From: a virus | IMG/VR virus record: IMGVR_UViG_3300033146_000395 | Coordinates: 1-60,496 of that record | Length of the DNA: 60,496 bases | Direction: 5' to 3' (one strand) | Part shown: piece by piece, positions 1 to 7,860 of the stretch | How the letters are laid out: every line of letters begins with the position of its first letter | How positions within the stretch are numbered: position 1 is the stretch's first letter | Position numbers and translations under genes: made by a program | Notes under the pieces: generated by a model | Told to the model about the DNA's origin: nothing | Database searches by the model: none | What the model saw: only the letters and a program-made list of their open reading frames with translations

Positions 1-341
1 GTAGCAACAAAAAGCTACTGAAGTCTAACAACACAAAGTATTCTCCAGTCAATGTGAAATCTTTTGGTGTTGAGATTCGAATACCAAGTGCTGTGAAAAA
101 TGTAAGGCAACTCAAATTGAGGTACGACTTGATATACAAAATCATGCATCACAGCCTGCAAACTAGACAGTCCTACGACAAGCTTCTTGAGAAGATTGAC
201 TACATACTGATGCGTATGTATAAAGACAGGCTTAAAGTCGATCAAGTCAAGAACCTGTCATACGATTTCAGGAAGTACTTACTTAGTGATGAGTACCCAA
301 ATAGTATACGAGAATATTTAGAAACAGAAGATGAAGATTAA
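1..341 (+). CDS. Amidoligase-like protein, C-terminal part (5' part lies at the window's right end)
   Basis: The reading frame is open from base 3 with no stop before it, so the gene enters from outside. The codon split a(60496)+gt(1-2) joins it in frame to the ORF starting at 59596, giving one 413-residue protein. This part supplies about 112 residues. It has the C-terminal core expected of amidoligases (COOH-NH2 ligase superfamily): a V-E-I-R-I-P-S-A-V strand at about residues 324-332 (whole-protein numbering), with E325 and R327 as likely substrate or ATP ligands, then a basic helical tail. The internal GTG at 54 is not the real start. The next gene, the amidotransferase/cyclotransferase fusion, begins 3 nt downstream, so both are probably cotranslated. 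Whole-family assignment is inferred from motifs. Confidence 0.8.
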   Translation, partial: SNKKLLKSNNTKYSPVNVKSFGVEIRIPSAVKNVRQLKLRYDLIYKIMHHSLQTRQSYDKLLEKIDYILMRMYKDRLKVDQVKNLSYDFRKYLLSDEYPNSIREYLETEDED

Positions 342-344
342 ATT

Positions 345-1382
345 ATGTGTGTAATTATTGTAAAACAAGACAACGACAAAGTGATCAGGCAAGATACCCT
401 GATTGCTTCAGCAACTAAGAACCCTCATGGATTGGGTGTTCTGTGGTTGGACAAGTGGAACATTGAATACTTCAACAGCGAAGACTATCGAGTCTTGCTA
501 ACGAAGAGACCATTCATTGCCCACTTCAGATACGCAACGGTTGGTAAAGTGTCGAGAGAAAACTGCCACCCGTTCAACATCAACAAGAATGAAGTGCTGT
601 TTCAGAACGGAACTATCTACAATCTTGGAGATGCAGACACAACAGATACAGAAGCTATGGCTGTGATACTCAGGGACATACCCAAAAAACATTGGGCAGA
701 TGTACTCGAGATGAATGACTGCAGGTTTGTAACAGCAAACCTAAAGACCAAAACATTCGAGCTGTACAACAAGCAAGATTGGGTACAACGTAATGGAATA
801 TATTACAGTAAAAAGAATGTGCTTGACTTGACGGCAATAGCTGTGTACGGAACATTGAAGAAGGATTACTCCAACTACTATGGCTACCTCAAGAGCGCAG
901 CCTATGTGGGAAGGGGTGAAACGAAAGACAAGTACCCTCTTGTAGTTACAGGTCTACCATACCTGCTAAACAAGAAAGGTGTTGGTCACAATGTAGAGGT
1001 TGATGTGTTCCTTGTTGATTCATACACCCTGTCTAGGGTTGATGGTCTAGAGGGACACCCCAACTGGTACGAACGCAAGAAGATCAAGATTGATCTGGGT
1101 GACAATCAGTACATCAGTGCTTGGATATACTTCAACGACACTGAAGACACTGGCGTCTATCATCAAGCTTATACTCAAGAAGTTAGATCGAGCTCATACC
1201 TTGGGTACGATAGATGGAACTCTTGGGATGACATTGATGAGGTGGGTGATGACTTTGGAACTGCAAAGTATGAACCTAAACCATCTCACGAAGCTTGCTT
1301 TTGTGGGGATCAGTTGTATGACGATCCGTTCTACCCAGGCGAGAAGTACTGTATGAGTTGTGAAGACTATGTAACTGTTTAA
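345..1382 (+). CDS. Class II glutamine amidotransferase fused to gamma-glutamylcyclotransferase (AIG2/GGCT-like) and a Cys ribbon
   Basis: Three parts are visible. Residues 1 to about 155 are an Ntn-type class II glutamine amidotransferase. Cys2 directly after Met is the predicted nucleophile that releases ammonia from glutamine, with motifs H-G-L-G-V, H-F-R-Y-A-T-V-G and F-Q-N-G-T-I. Residues about 165-270 are a gamma-glutamylcyclotransferase (AIG2-like) domain: Y168-G-T-L-K loop and a candidate catalytic Glu at 236 in V-D-G-L-E-G-H-P. The C terminus has a possible zinc ribbon (C318-x-C320 and C336-x2-C339). It lies 3 nt behind the amidoligase, and amidoligase/GATase/AIG2 neighbourhoods are known from comparative genomics. 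I infer a joint role in making or removing an amide or gamma-glutamyl modification; the target is unknown. Confidence 0.85.
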   Translation: MCVIIVKQDNDKVIRQDTLIASATKNPHGLGVLWLDKWNIEYFNSEDYRVLLTKRPFIAHFRYATVGKVSRENCHPFNINKNEVLFQNGTIYNLGDADTTDTEAMAVILRDIPKKHWADVLEMNDCRFVTANLKTKTFELYNKQDWVQRNGIYYSKKNVLDLTAIAVYGTLKKDYSNYYGYLKSAAYVGRGETKDKYPLVVTGLPYLLNKKGVGHNVEVDVFLVDSYTLSRVDGLEGHPNWYERKKIKIDLGDNQYISAWIYFNDTEDTGVYHQAYTQEVRSSSYLGYDRWNSWDDIDEVGDDFGTAKYEPKPSHEACFCGDQLYDDPFYPGEKYCMSCEDYVTV

Positions 1383-1394
1383 ATATAAATTAAT

Positions 1395-1613
1395 ATGAAA
1401 AATACTATTGATAACGAAGACTTCATTCCTGTTGTTAGCGAAATTGCAAGTCGCCTGACTGAAGAAAAATATGGGAGACACACGTGGATTTTTGATAAAG
1501 CAAACGACTCCTATATATACACAGACAAGGCACAGGACTTTTTCAATATCACATACGATGAGATTGAACATATATTAATAACAAATTTAAACTTAGAAAT
1601 ACATTTTAATTAA
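1395..1613 (+). CDS. Small hypothetical protein (72 aa)
   Basis: Unrecognised acidic 72-residue protein with no Cys pairs or membrane segment; mixed helix/strand composition. It sits 12 nt after the amidotransferase fusion and 6 nt before the YubB-like gene in an evenly spaced plus-strand series. The start ATG follows an A/T-rich leader without Shine-Dalgarno, as for its neighbours. Coding status is supported by tight packing and by shared start context, not by similarity. Confidence 0.65.
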   Translation: MKNTIDNEDFIPVVSEIASRLTEEKYGRHTWIFDKANDSYIYTDKAQDFFNITYDEIEHILITNLNLEIHFN

Positions 1614-1619
1614 ATAGAT

Positions 1620-2228
1620 ATGCCTAATCATGTATATAATTCTATCTCGGTTGAAGAAAAGTATGCCGAGAAGCTAGCAGAGATTGCTAAGGTGGGGCTG
1701 TGTAAATACTACAAGCCGATGCCTGATGACTTGCAGGGGACAACCAGTCCTCAGCGTATTCCTGAGACAATATCTCAGCAACAATATGATATCCTCATGG
1801 AGAAGTATGGATGTACCGATTGGTATGAGTGGGCTAATCGTGAGTGGGGTACAAAGTGGGGTGCTTATGATAACAATTCCGAGGACCGACTTTACACATT
1901 CACAACAGCGTGGTCTCCTCCTAACGATGAGATACTTTCCATGCTAATGGAGGACATACCAAGCTTCACTTACTTCTGGGAAGAAGAGCAAGGGTATGGT
2001 ATGGAGTTCGAAGTAGAGGACGGAGAGGTAACAAATGTTTTCGAGTGGGACATTGCGCCATGGGAAATGGTCGAAGATGAGGATGAAATTACATTCTTGT
2101 CTGAAGACTACGAAAATTATATGGGTAAATTCAAGAAAGGATATTACCAACACTATGACCTCGAGGGTGGCTACCTTGGGGCTACATTAGAGGAAGCCAA
2201 AGACAATTTAATATCATTTAATAATTAA
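1620..2228 (+). CDS. YubB/DUF1281-like ferredoxin-fold protein
   Basis: The protein (202 aa) opens with M-P-N-H-V-Y-N and contains W-Y-E-W-A-N-x-x-W-G-T-K-W-G and T-A-W-S-P-P. These hallmarks are of the phage/plasmid family known as YubB ferredoxin-like or DUF1281 (Api92-like). Members are common accessory proteins of mobile elements with no established biochemical role. The C-terminal half is strongly acidic with many aromatic residues. It lies in the early plus-strand operon between two small hypothetical genes with gaps of 2-6 nt. Family recognition is fairly firm; function is unknown. Confidence 0.8.
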   Translation: MPNHVYNSISVEEKYAEKLAEIAKVGLCKYYKPMPDDLQGTTSPQRIPETISQQQYDILMEKYGCTDWYEWANREWGTKWGAYDNNSEDRLYTFTTAWSPPNDEILSMLMEDIPSFTYFWEEEQGYGMEFEVEDGEVTNVFEWDIAPWEMVEDEDEITFLSEDYENYMGKFKKGYYQHYDLEGGYLGATLEEAKDNLISFNN

Positions 2229-2230
2229 TT

Positions 2231-2608
2231 ATGAGTAATTTAAAATCAGCGAGAGGAAAACTCTCACAGGAACAACGTGATTTCTTAATCACAAATAGCG
2301 AAATGCCTACAACTAAGTTGAAGACAGAGTTTCGTAGAAAGTTTAATCGTAAGATTAGCGTGAATAGTTTAGCTAACTTTTATAGCCGAACCAATTCAGA
2401 GCCCACAAACTTTGATGAGCATACTACATGTAACTTCGATACGGAGTATGTGTACTTGCGTAATTCAAATGGAGATGAGGTAAAGATAGACGCACGTGTC
2501 TTCTCGAAGAACTTCCTTTCAGAAGTGGCTTCAATGAAGCAGATCCAACTACGAAGAGAGCATGACAATGCTGTTTTGTTTTGGAATAATTTAGTTCAGA
2601 GTGTATAA
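2231..2608 (+). CDS. Hypothetical protein with HTH-like N terminus (125 aa)
   Basis: Unrecognised. The first 55 residues are basic and read like a small DNA-binding helical unit (L-S-Q-E-Q-R-D-F-L then K-L-K-T-E-F-R-R-K-F-N-R-K-I-S-V-N-S-L), comparable to terminal HTH segments of phage HNH or regulator proteins, but no nuclease motif follows. The last 65 residues are mixed. It is the last gene before a promoter/terminator-like leader at 2613-2717, so it closes a transcription block. A DNA-binding role is inference from composition only. Confidence 0.7.
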   Translation: MSNLKSARGKLSQEQRDFLITNSEMPTTKLKTEFRRKFNRKISVNSLANFYSRTNSEPTNFDEHTTCNFDTEYVYLRNSNGDEVKIDARVFSKNFLSEVASMKQIQLRREHDNAVLFWNNLVQSV

Positions 2609-2612
2609 AAAA

Positions 2613-2644
2613 TTTGCATATTAAAATATAAGTATTTATATTTG
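2613..2644 (+). promoter_or_regulatory. Bacteroidota-type promoter
   Basis: TTTG at 2613-2616 and TATATTTG at 2637-2644 are separated by 20 nt, which matches the published Bacteroidota consensus (-33 TTTG, -7 TAnnTTTG). This is the cleanest promoter in the window. It points rightward, with transcription expected to begin at about 2650, just before the leader hairpins and the replication block. Confidence 0.7.
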
Positions 2645-2667
2645 ATGCAAACATTTGTATTCATAAC

Positions 2668-2717
2668 GTGAGGTCCTAACCCCTCACCTCAAGGACAAAA
2701 GAGGGGTTTTTTATTTT
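2668..2717 (+). terminator. Intrinsic terminator / possible attenuator in a short leader
   Basis: CCCCTC (2680-2685) pairs with GAGGGG (2701-2706), followed by six T residues and a further T-rich run. Alternative pairings use the same bases: GTGAGG (2668-2673) with CCTCAC (2682-2687), and GTCCT (2673-2677) with AGGAC (2692-2696). The promoter lies just upstream, so the element could attenuate transcription of the replication block rather than only end the preceding operon. Confidence 0.65.
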
Positions 2718-2723
2718 AATCAA

Positions 2724-2900
2724 ATGGGAAAGAGTAAAGAGTTATTTAATAAGAGAAGGGAAGAAAGTTTGCTTGATCATGTTGATGATGAGTTCTTCTA
2801 TGATAAGTACAAGAGAGGTCAATCAAAAGTTATATTGAGTTCAAGTATGGTCGATCATATTTTCAATAGCCCTCCGTTTAAAATCAAATCTAATGATTGA
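2724..2900 (+). CDS. Small hypothetical protein (58 aa)
   Basis: A 58-codon ORF begins at ATG 2724, shortly after the leader terminator, and ends in TGA at 2900, overlapping the next start (2893) by 8 nt. The protein is highly charged with a basic N terminus and an acidic middle (D-H-V-D-D-E-F-F-Y-D). Tight overlap with the next gene and its position directly behind the promoter support it as a real first gene of the replication operon. Function unknown. Confidence 0.6.
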   Translation: MGKSKELFNKRREESLLDHVDDEFFYDKYKRGQSKVILSSSMVDHIFNSPPFKIKSND

Positions 2901-3171
2901 AGATATATTTAAAAGAGCAGTCAAGTCTGTATCTGAATCCGTGGGATGTAACCGAAAGCAGTTGCTGTCTTCTTCCAGAAAGTTTTCTGATGTCGAAGCC
3001 AGGGATTTACTTTACTATGTTTGCTACTCTAACTTGCTGAAGCTCAAGCATATACAAAAGTGTATGGAAGATTACAATTGTGAAACGTCTCTGTCTACAA
3101 TCAGTAGAGGTGTTAACAAAGTTGAAGGCAACAGAGATCTGCGCAGTATAGCTAAGTCAATTAAGATATGA
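2893..3171 (+). CDS. DnaA domain IV-like DNA-binding protein (92 aa)
   Basis: The arrangement resembles the DNA-binding domain IV of DnaA without the AAA+ part: Q-L-L-S-S-S-R-K-F-S-D-V-E-A-R-D-L-L-Y-Y around residues 22-45, then S-L-S-T-I-S-R-G-V-N-K-V-E. The match is weaker than for the 10086 gene because the G-R-D-H-x-T-V signature is replaced. It opens the recombination/replication block and overlaps its downstream neighbour by 4 nt. I infer a sequence-specific DNA binder, for example origin recognition or transcription control. Other helix-turn-helix families remain possible. Confidence 0.5.
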   Translation: MIEDIFKRAVKSVSESVGCNRKQLLSSSRKFSDVEARDLLYYVCYSNLLKLKHIQKCMEDYNCETSLSTISRGVNKVEGNRDLRSIAKSIKI

Positions 3172-3593
3172 GTGATTGTTTTTCAAGAGAATTTTTGATG
3201 CAACAAGCTAGAGATTCTTCTTATGCAACAGACATAAGTACAGAGTCAGCTGAAGCTTATATTATTAAGGGAGTTATTATCAAGAGAGATTTAGATCTGA
3301 ATATAAAAATACTTAATGCAAAGAAGGGTGGAATGTTTTATAAGGAGATTACTGATGATCAGTATTTCTTTTTTGCACAACATGGATTCACACTTGGATG
3401 TATAGAAGTTGCTATGGATAATTATCGTGAGTCTCTTGACAAAGTCAAGGGGATTATACGAGAGGAAATGAGTCTGAGGAAAAACACAAAAGCACTAGCC
3501 TCAGCTAAGATAAGAAGGGAGTTTCTTATGAATAAGATAAACGACGTTCTTAAATTGAAATCTAAAATAATTAAATCACAAGTTTATGAGTAA
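3168..3593 (+). CDS. Hypothetical protein in recombination block (141 aa)
   Basis: Unrecognised. The N-terminal half is mixed; the C-terminal 60 residues are Lys/Arg-rich and predicted helical, possibly a coiled coil. It overlaps both neighbours by 4-8 nt, between a DnaA-like binder and the single-strand annealing protein. This suggests a role in recombination or replication, but the sequence gives no direct clue. Confidence 0.65.
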   Translation: MSDCFSREFLMQQARDSSYATDISTESAEAYIIKGVIIKRDLDLNIKILNAKKGGMFYKEITDDQYFFFAQHGFTLGCIEVAMDNYRESLDKVKGIIREEMSLRKNTKALASAKIRREFLMNKINDVLKLKSKIIKSQVYE

Positions 3594-4191
3594 TTCAAAA
3601 TCAGTTTTTGAAACATTGAACTCTATCAATGTAAACGACAAGACAGAAACCATACGTGCTGGCCAACGGCAGCTGACTTATTTGTCTTGGGCGTGGGCAT
3701 GGAGCGAAGTTAAGAAAAACTATCCGAACTCTACATATACTATATATGAGAATGCAGATGGACTTAACTATCACCATGATGGCATGACAGCTTGGGTCAA
3801 GACAGGTGTTACTATTGAGGATGTTGAACACATCGAGTATCTTCCTGTCATGAACAACTACAACAAGTCTATCCCACTAGCAGAGATCACGTCATTCAAT
3901 GTTAACTCGTCCATTCAGCGTAGCTTAACCAAAGCTATTGCAAGACATGGGTTGGGTCTATACATATATGCTGGAGAGGATCTTCCTGAGAGCTCAGAGC
4001 CTGAGCAGGCAACACCTGAGACGAAGATCAAGTTGTTGAAGGGAGATGATAATTGGGACAAGGTGTTAGGATATATTCAAGCTACCAAAAGTAAGATACA
4101 GTTTGAAGATATATTGAACACATTCAAAACCAAGTATCAAATATCTAATGCAACTAAGAATGCTTTAGAAAAAGTATATAACGAAGCATGA
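3586..4191 (+). CDS. DUF1071-type single-strand DNA annealing protein
   Basis: The 201-residue protein matches the DUF1071 (Sak/Rad52-like) annealase pattern: S-V-F-E-x-L-N at the start, T-Y-L-S-W-A-W-A-W at about residues 26-34, and S-S-I-Q-R-S-L-T-K-A-I-A-R-H-G-L-G-L-Y-I-Y-A-G-E-D at about 106-131. Such proteins anneal complementary strands in phage recombination. The next gene (4-nt overlap) is a RecE-like exonuclease, giving the usual exonuclease/annealase pair. Residues after 140 are a short linker plus a helical C-terminal domain. Assignment is confident at family level. Confidence 0.85.
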   Translation: MSNSKSVFETLNSINVNDKTETIRAGQRQLTYLSWAWAWSEVKKNYPNSTYTIYENADGLNYHHDGMTAWVKTGVTIEDVEHIEYLPVMNNYNKSIPLAEITSFNVNSSIQRSLTKAIARHGLGLYIYAGEDLPESSEPEQATPETKIKLLKGDDNWDKVLGYIQATKSKIQFEDILNTFKTKYQISNATKNALEKVYNEA

Positions 4192-4919
4192 CAAAGGATG
4201 TTATAGATAAGCTCCGTGATGACAAACATTACTACGGAGATTTTGGTAGAAAGTTTTTGTCCAACTCTGACATAGGTTCTTTGTTGTGGTCTCCTGATAA
4301 CTTCAGGAAAAACAAAATGGAGAGCAAAGCTTTGTTGGAAGGTAGATACTTTCACACCACCATGCTTGAACCTGATAAGCTAGATACATTTTACATATCA
4401 AAAGCTAATGTTAGAAGGGGCAAGGTATGGGATGCTGAGGTCGAGGAGTTCGGTGAAAACATTTTACTTGAGAAGGAAAGGGATCACTTAGAAATGCTTG
4501 CATACAAAATGAAATCTAATTTGTATTTTTACGATCTCATTTACGATGCCAAAAATAAATACGAAGAACCCGGCATCATGGAGTTGTTTGGTGAACTATG
4601 GAAAGGCAAGGCCGATGTAGTTTCCGACGACTATATAATTGATTTGAAAACCACAAGCTCTATATCGGATTTTAGAAACAAAGTTAGCAGCTATTGTTAT
4701 GATAGCCAGGCTTATATATATAGAGCAATTTTTGGTAAGCCAATGCTATTCCTTGTGGTTGACAAACGATCAGCTCGCCTAGGTCAGTTCGCTGTTTCCG
4801 AACACACCTATGATAGAGGCAGACTGAAAGTAAGCCAGGCGGTAGATGCTTATAGAAAATACTATGGGCCTAATCCGACTGAAGATATAACCAATTATTA
4901 TATACATGAAGTTATTTAA
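4188..4919 (+). CDS. PD-(D/E)XK exonuclease, RecE/ExoVIII-like
   Basis: The sequence has the nuclease core in order: E-G-R-Y-F-H-T near residue 46 (motif I Glu/His helix), then K-G-K-A-D-V with I-I-D-L-K-T-T at about 139-157 (Asp and D-x-K metal site), and S-Q-A-Y-I-Y-R at about 168-174 (conserved Gln/Tyr helix). Its role is probably to resect dsDNA ends and supply ssDNA to the DUF1071 annealase encoded directly upstream. The pair resembles RecE/RecT systems used by phages for replication and concatemer formation. At 243 residues it is a compact, complete nuclease. Confidence 0.85.
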   Translation: MTKDVIDKLRDDKHYYGDFGRKFLSNSDIGSLLWSPDNFRKNKMESKALLEGRYFHTTMLEPDKLDTFYISKANVRRGKVWDAEVEEFGENILLEKERDHLEMLAYKMKSNLYFYDLIYDAKNKYEEPGIMELFGELWKGKADVVSDDYIIDLKTTSSISDFRNKVSSYCYDSQAYIYRAIFGKPMLFLVVDKRSARLGQFAVSEHTYDRGRLKVSQAVDAYRKYYGPNPTEDITNYYIHEVI

Positions 4920-5055
4920 AAAAATCTTTCGCAAGAAAGAGGATCAGTTTTTGTGGTTAAGAGTTCCACTTAAGTGCAAAGACCGAGAGGATTCTGAAAG
5001 AATCATCTTTGAAACAATAAAAATATTGGAACAAAAATTAATTTTAAATAAATAG
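4906..5055 (+). CDS. Small basic hypothetical protein (49 aa)
   Basis: ATG 4906 overlaps the end of the nuclease gene by 14 nt and ends with TAG at 5055, 3 nt before the next gene. The protein begins with a strongly basic amphipathic stretch (M-K-L-F-K-K-I-F-R-K-K) and ends in a leucine/lysine-rich helix. No family recognised; the fit between two genes is the main support. Confidence 0.55.
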   Translation: MKLFKKIFRKKEDQFLWLRVPLKCKDREDSERIIFETIKILEQKLILNK

Positions 5056-5058
5056 AAT

Positions 5059-5313
5059 ATGTCAAAACCTAAAATTTTTGCAGACGGATTTACCTTCAAG
5101 AGACCAAAAGAAAATGCACCTGATTGGGTGGTTGGTCACGTCTCTTTGAACGCAGAGAAAGCTGTTGCTTTCATTCAATCTCATACGAAGAATGGATGGG
5201 TAAACCTAAACATCAATCGCTCACAATCTGGTAAAGATTACATCGAGCTTGACACCTTCGAGCCTAAAAAGCAGAATGCTAACGCTCAACAGAAGGTGAA
5301 TATAGATTATTAG
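5059..5313 (+). CDS. Small conserved phage protein, possible ssDNA-binding accessory
   Basis: An 84-residue protein with the pattern I-F-A-D-G-F-T-F-K-R-P-K-E-N-A-P-D-W-V-V-G-H-V-S, then N-G-W-V-N-L-N-I and a Lys/Asn/Gln tail. I have the impression of a recurrent small phage protein found next to recombination genes. The beta-rich core with a flexible C-terminal tail would fit an OB-fold ssDNA-binding protein, but this is inference. It follows the annealase/exonuclease pair and ends 123 nt before the helicase-primase gene. Confidence 0.65.
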   Translation: MSKPKIFADGFTFKRPKENAPDWVVGHVSLNAEKAVAFIQSHTKNGWVNLNINRSQSGKDYIELDTFEPKKQNANAQQKVNIDY

Positions 5314-5345
5314 TCATTAATTTTCATTATAAAATAGACGCGTGT

Positions 5346-5401
5346 TAGGGTGCGAGGGGGTTTCAAATTCTTGGTTCTTTTAAAATTCCCCCTTAGCCCT
5401 A
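5346..5401 (+). promoter_or_regulatory. Long stem-loop in the leader of the helicase-primase gene
   Basis: TAGGG (5346-5350) pairs with CCCTA (5397-5401), and AGGGGG (5355-5360) with CCCCCT (5388-5393), leaving a 27-nt loop. No clear U-tract follows (AATTAAATAATAC), so it is not a typical terminator. It may set mRNA stability, terminate weakly after 5313, or control the GTG-started gene at 5437. Confidence 0.5.
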
Positions 5402-5436
5402 TCCTTAATTAAATAATACAATTAAATTTTAACTAA

Positions 5437-7860
5437 GTGATAACTATATTTAAGAACATAAAGGAAACGTCCACTCCTTATTACAGGGATGTAAAGGTTG
5501 TCTTAGATAGAATAAAGAATGGGAGCTCAAAGGAAAGGGTAAAGTTAATACGACAAGAGAAAGATAAATCAAACAGAAACAAACTAAAACAGGATTTACC
5601 TGCCGTTTGTTTTTCAGGAACATTCTCAAAGAGATCGGACACAGGACTTCAGGATCACAGCGGACTTATATGTCTTGACTTTGATGGGTACAAGACCAAG
5701 AAAGATTTGATGTCAGACAAGGATCAGCTTTCTAAAAACAAGTATGTTTATTCTGTTTTTGTTTCTCCATCCGGGAATGGACTAAAGGCTTTGGTTAAAA
5801 TACCAAAGGATCCTGACAATCATGTTGGATATTTCAGAGCATTGGAAGAATACTTTCAGTCTGAATACTTTGACAAAGCATGTAAGAATATTAGTCGTGT
5901 TTGTTACGAGTCTTATGATCCACTCATTCATGTCAACGAGACATCTAGTTTGTGGGACAAGATTGCTGAGCATGAGTACAGACCCATAGACAAATACAAG
6001 GAGAGACCAACCATACCTATTACAGACGAGAACAAAGTTGTTGATCGACTTATGTCTTGGTGGAAAAAGAAGTATGGTATTATAGAAGGGGAGCGAAACA
6101 ACAATGTGTATGTTTTAGCTGCAGCCTTCAATGACTTCGGAGTCAATAGATCTTTGGCTGAGTATGTCATGTCGGAGTTTCAAACAAGAGACTTCCCCAT
6201 GTCTGAAATAAAAACGACTATCGACTCTGCATACAGGCACACAACTAAGTTTGGTAGCAAGTATTATGAAGACGAAGAAAGAGTCTATCAGATACGCCAA
6301 AAGATTAAGAAGGGTGTGCCAAAAAAAGAGATACGTTCTCAGTTAATAGACTCCAATATTGAGGACGTTGTAGCAGACACAGTCATAAACCAAATAGAGG
6401 AAGATGAATCTTCTAAAAGGTTTTGGACTAAGAGTGATAAGGGAGTCATCAATATCGTTCACTATTTATTCAGAGAGTTTCTTGAGGACAGTGGGTTTTT
6501 TAAATACTGCCCTGAAGGAGCAAAAAGCTTTGTGTTTGTTAAGGTAACTAACAACCTTATAGATCACACCAATGAGGCTGAAATCAAAGATCATGTCCTT
6601 GATTATCTAGAGAATAAAGTAGAGGATCTGGAAGTGTACAACTTCTTTGCAGATAAAACAAGGTTTTTTAGAGAAGACTTTCTTTCTTTGTTGAGCCCGG
6701 TTAACGCATTCTTCATATCTGATGATAAGCACACAGCTTATTTGTATTACAAGAACTGCGCTGTCAAGGTGACGAAGAAGGCTGTAACTACTATTGACTA
6801 TATAGATCTAGATGGATTTGTATGGAAAGACCACGTAATAGATAGGGATTTTAAAAGTTGTGAGATAACAGATTGTGACTTTCAGAAGTTTATATCTAAC
6901 GTATGTGGGGGAGACGAAAAAAGAATAAAGTCAATGGAGAGTACCATAGGTTATTTGCTGCACGCATTCAAGAACCTATCTTATTCTCCTGCAGTTATAC
7001 TAAATGACGAGGTTATATCTGATAACCCTGAAGGTGGGACAGGTAAGGGTATATTTATGAATGCCTTGTCTCAAATGAAGAAGGTTGTCACGATAGATGG
7101 TAAAGGGTTTACGTTTGAGAAATCGTTTGCCTATCAGCTTGTATCTGCAGACACGCAGGTGCTTGTGTTTGATGATGTTAGAAAACACTTTGACTTTGAA
7201 AGATTATTTTCTGTTGTTACGGAAGGCCTTACCCTTGAGAAGAAAAACAAAGATGCGATCAAAATCCCATTCAGTAAATCACCGAAGATCGCAATCACAA
7301 CTAACTACGCTATCAAGGGTAAAGGTTCTTCTTTTGAAAGAAGGAAATGGGAGTTAGAATTTAAGCAGCACTACAGCTCTGAGCACACGCCTCTTGATGA
7401 GTTCGGCAGGTTGTTGTTTGGAGATTGGAATGATGATGAGTGGTGTGTGTTTGACAACTACATGATACGAAACCTGTCTAACTTTTTATCTACAGGTCTA
7501 GTTAAGAGTGAGTTTGTCAACCTTAAAATTAGGAAGCTATCAGCTGAAACATCCCACGAATTCATCGAGTGGTGCGGATTGACAAGAGGATCTGAAAACA
7601 ATGAGAGGTTAGTTACAAACCAATATTTACTTTGCCAAGATTTATATGCAGAATTCATTCAAGAGAACACAGACTACGGGCCAAGAGGTAAGATGAGTAT
7701 ATCAAAGACTAAATTTTACAGGTGGCTTATAGCGTATGGGTTGTTCTTGACAGGAAGGAATCCTGAACAAAGTAAATCTTCACAAGGTAAAACTATAATG
7801 TTTATTGATGAGACGAAAGAAGAAAACCAGAAAGAACATGCCATCGACATTCCATTCTGA
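5437..7860 (+). CDS. Replication protein: VirE-N/primase-like N terminus plus SF3 helicase (807 aa)
   Basis: The start is GTG at 5437. Residues 1 to about 180 match the VirE N-terminal (BT4734-like) domain frequent in Bacteroidota elements, with F-S-G-T-F, D81-F-D-G and V-S-P-S-G-N-G-L-K. A PriCT-like helical part follows to about 280. The C-terminal half is an SF3-type helicase: Walker A G-G-T-G-K-G at about 534-539, Walker B V-L-V-F-D-D at about 574-579, and I-T-T-N-Y sensor near 620 with an arginine pair downstream (F-E-R-R-K-W). I infer primase plus replicative helicase in one chain, the central replication enzyme here. No polymerase gene is seen, so the host enzyme would be needed. Confidence 0.85.
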   Translation: MITIFKNIKETSTPYYRDVKVVLDRIKNGSSKERVKLIRQEKDKSNRNKLKQDLPAVCFSGTFSKRSDTGLQDHSGLICLDFDGYKTKKDLMSDKDQLSKNKYVYSVFVSPSGNGLKALVKIPKDPDNHVGYFRALEEYFQSEYFDKACKNISRVCYESYDPLIHVNETSSLWDKIAEHEYRPIDKYKERPTIPITDENKVVDRLMSWWKKKYGIIEGERNNNVYVLAAAFNDFGVNRSLAEYVMSEFQTRDFPMSEIKTTIDSAYRHTTKFGSKYYEDEERVYQIRQKIKKGVPKKEIRSQLIDSNIEDVVADTVINQIEEDESSKRFWTKSDKGVINIVHYLFREFLEDSGFFKYCPEGAKSFVFVKVTNNLIDHTNEAEIKDHVLDYLENKVEDLEVYNFFADKTRFFREDFLSLLSPVNAFFISDDKHTAYLYYKNCAVKVTKKAVTTIDYIDLDGFVWKDHVIDRDFKSCEITDCDFQKFISNVCGGDEKRIKSMESTIGYLLHAFKNLSYSPAVILNDEVISDNPEGGTGKGIFMNALSQMKKVVTIDGKGFTFEKSFAYQLVSADTQVLVFDDVRKHFDFERLFSVVTEGLTLEKKNKDAIKIPFSKSPKIAITTNYAIKGKGSSFERRKWELEFKQHYSSEHTPLDEFGRLLFGDWNDDEWCVFDNYMIRNLSNFLSTGLVKSEFVNLKIRKLSAETSHEFIEWCGLTRGSENNERLVTNQYLLCQDLYAEFIQENTDYGPRGKMSISKTKFYRWLIAYGLFLTGRNPEQSKSSQGKTIMFIDETKEENQKEHAIDIPF

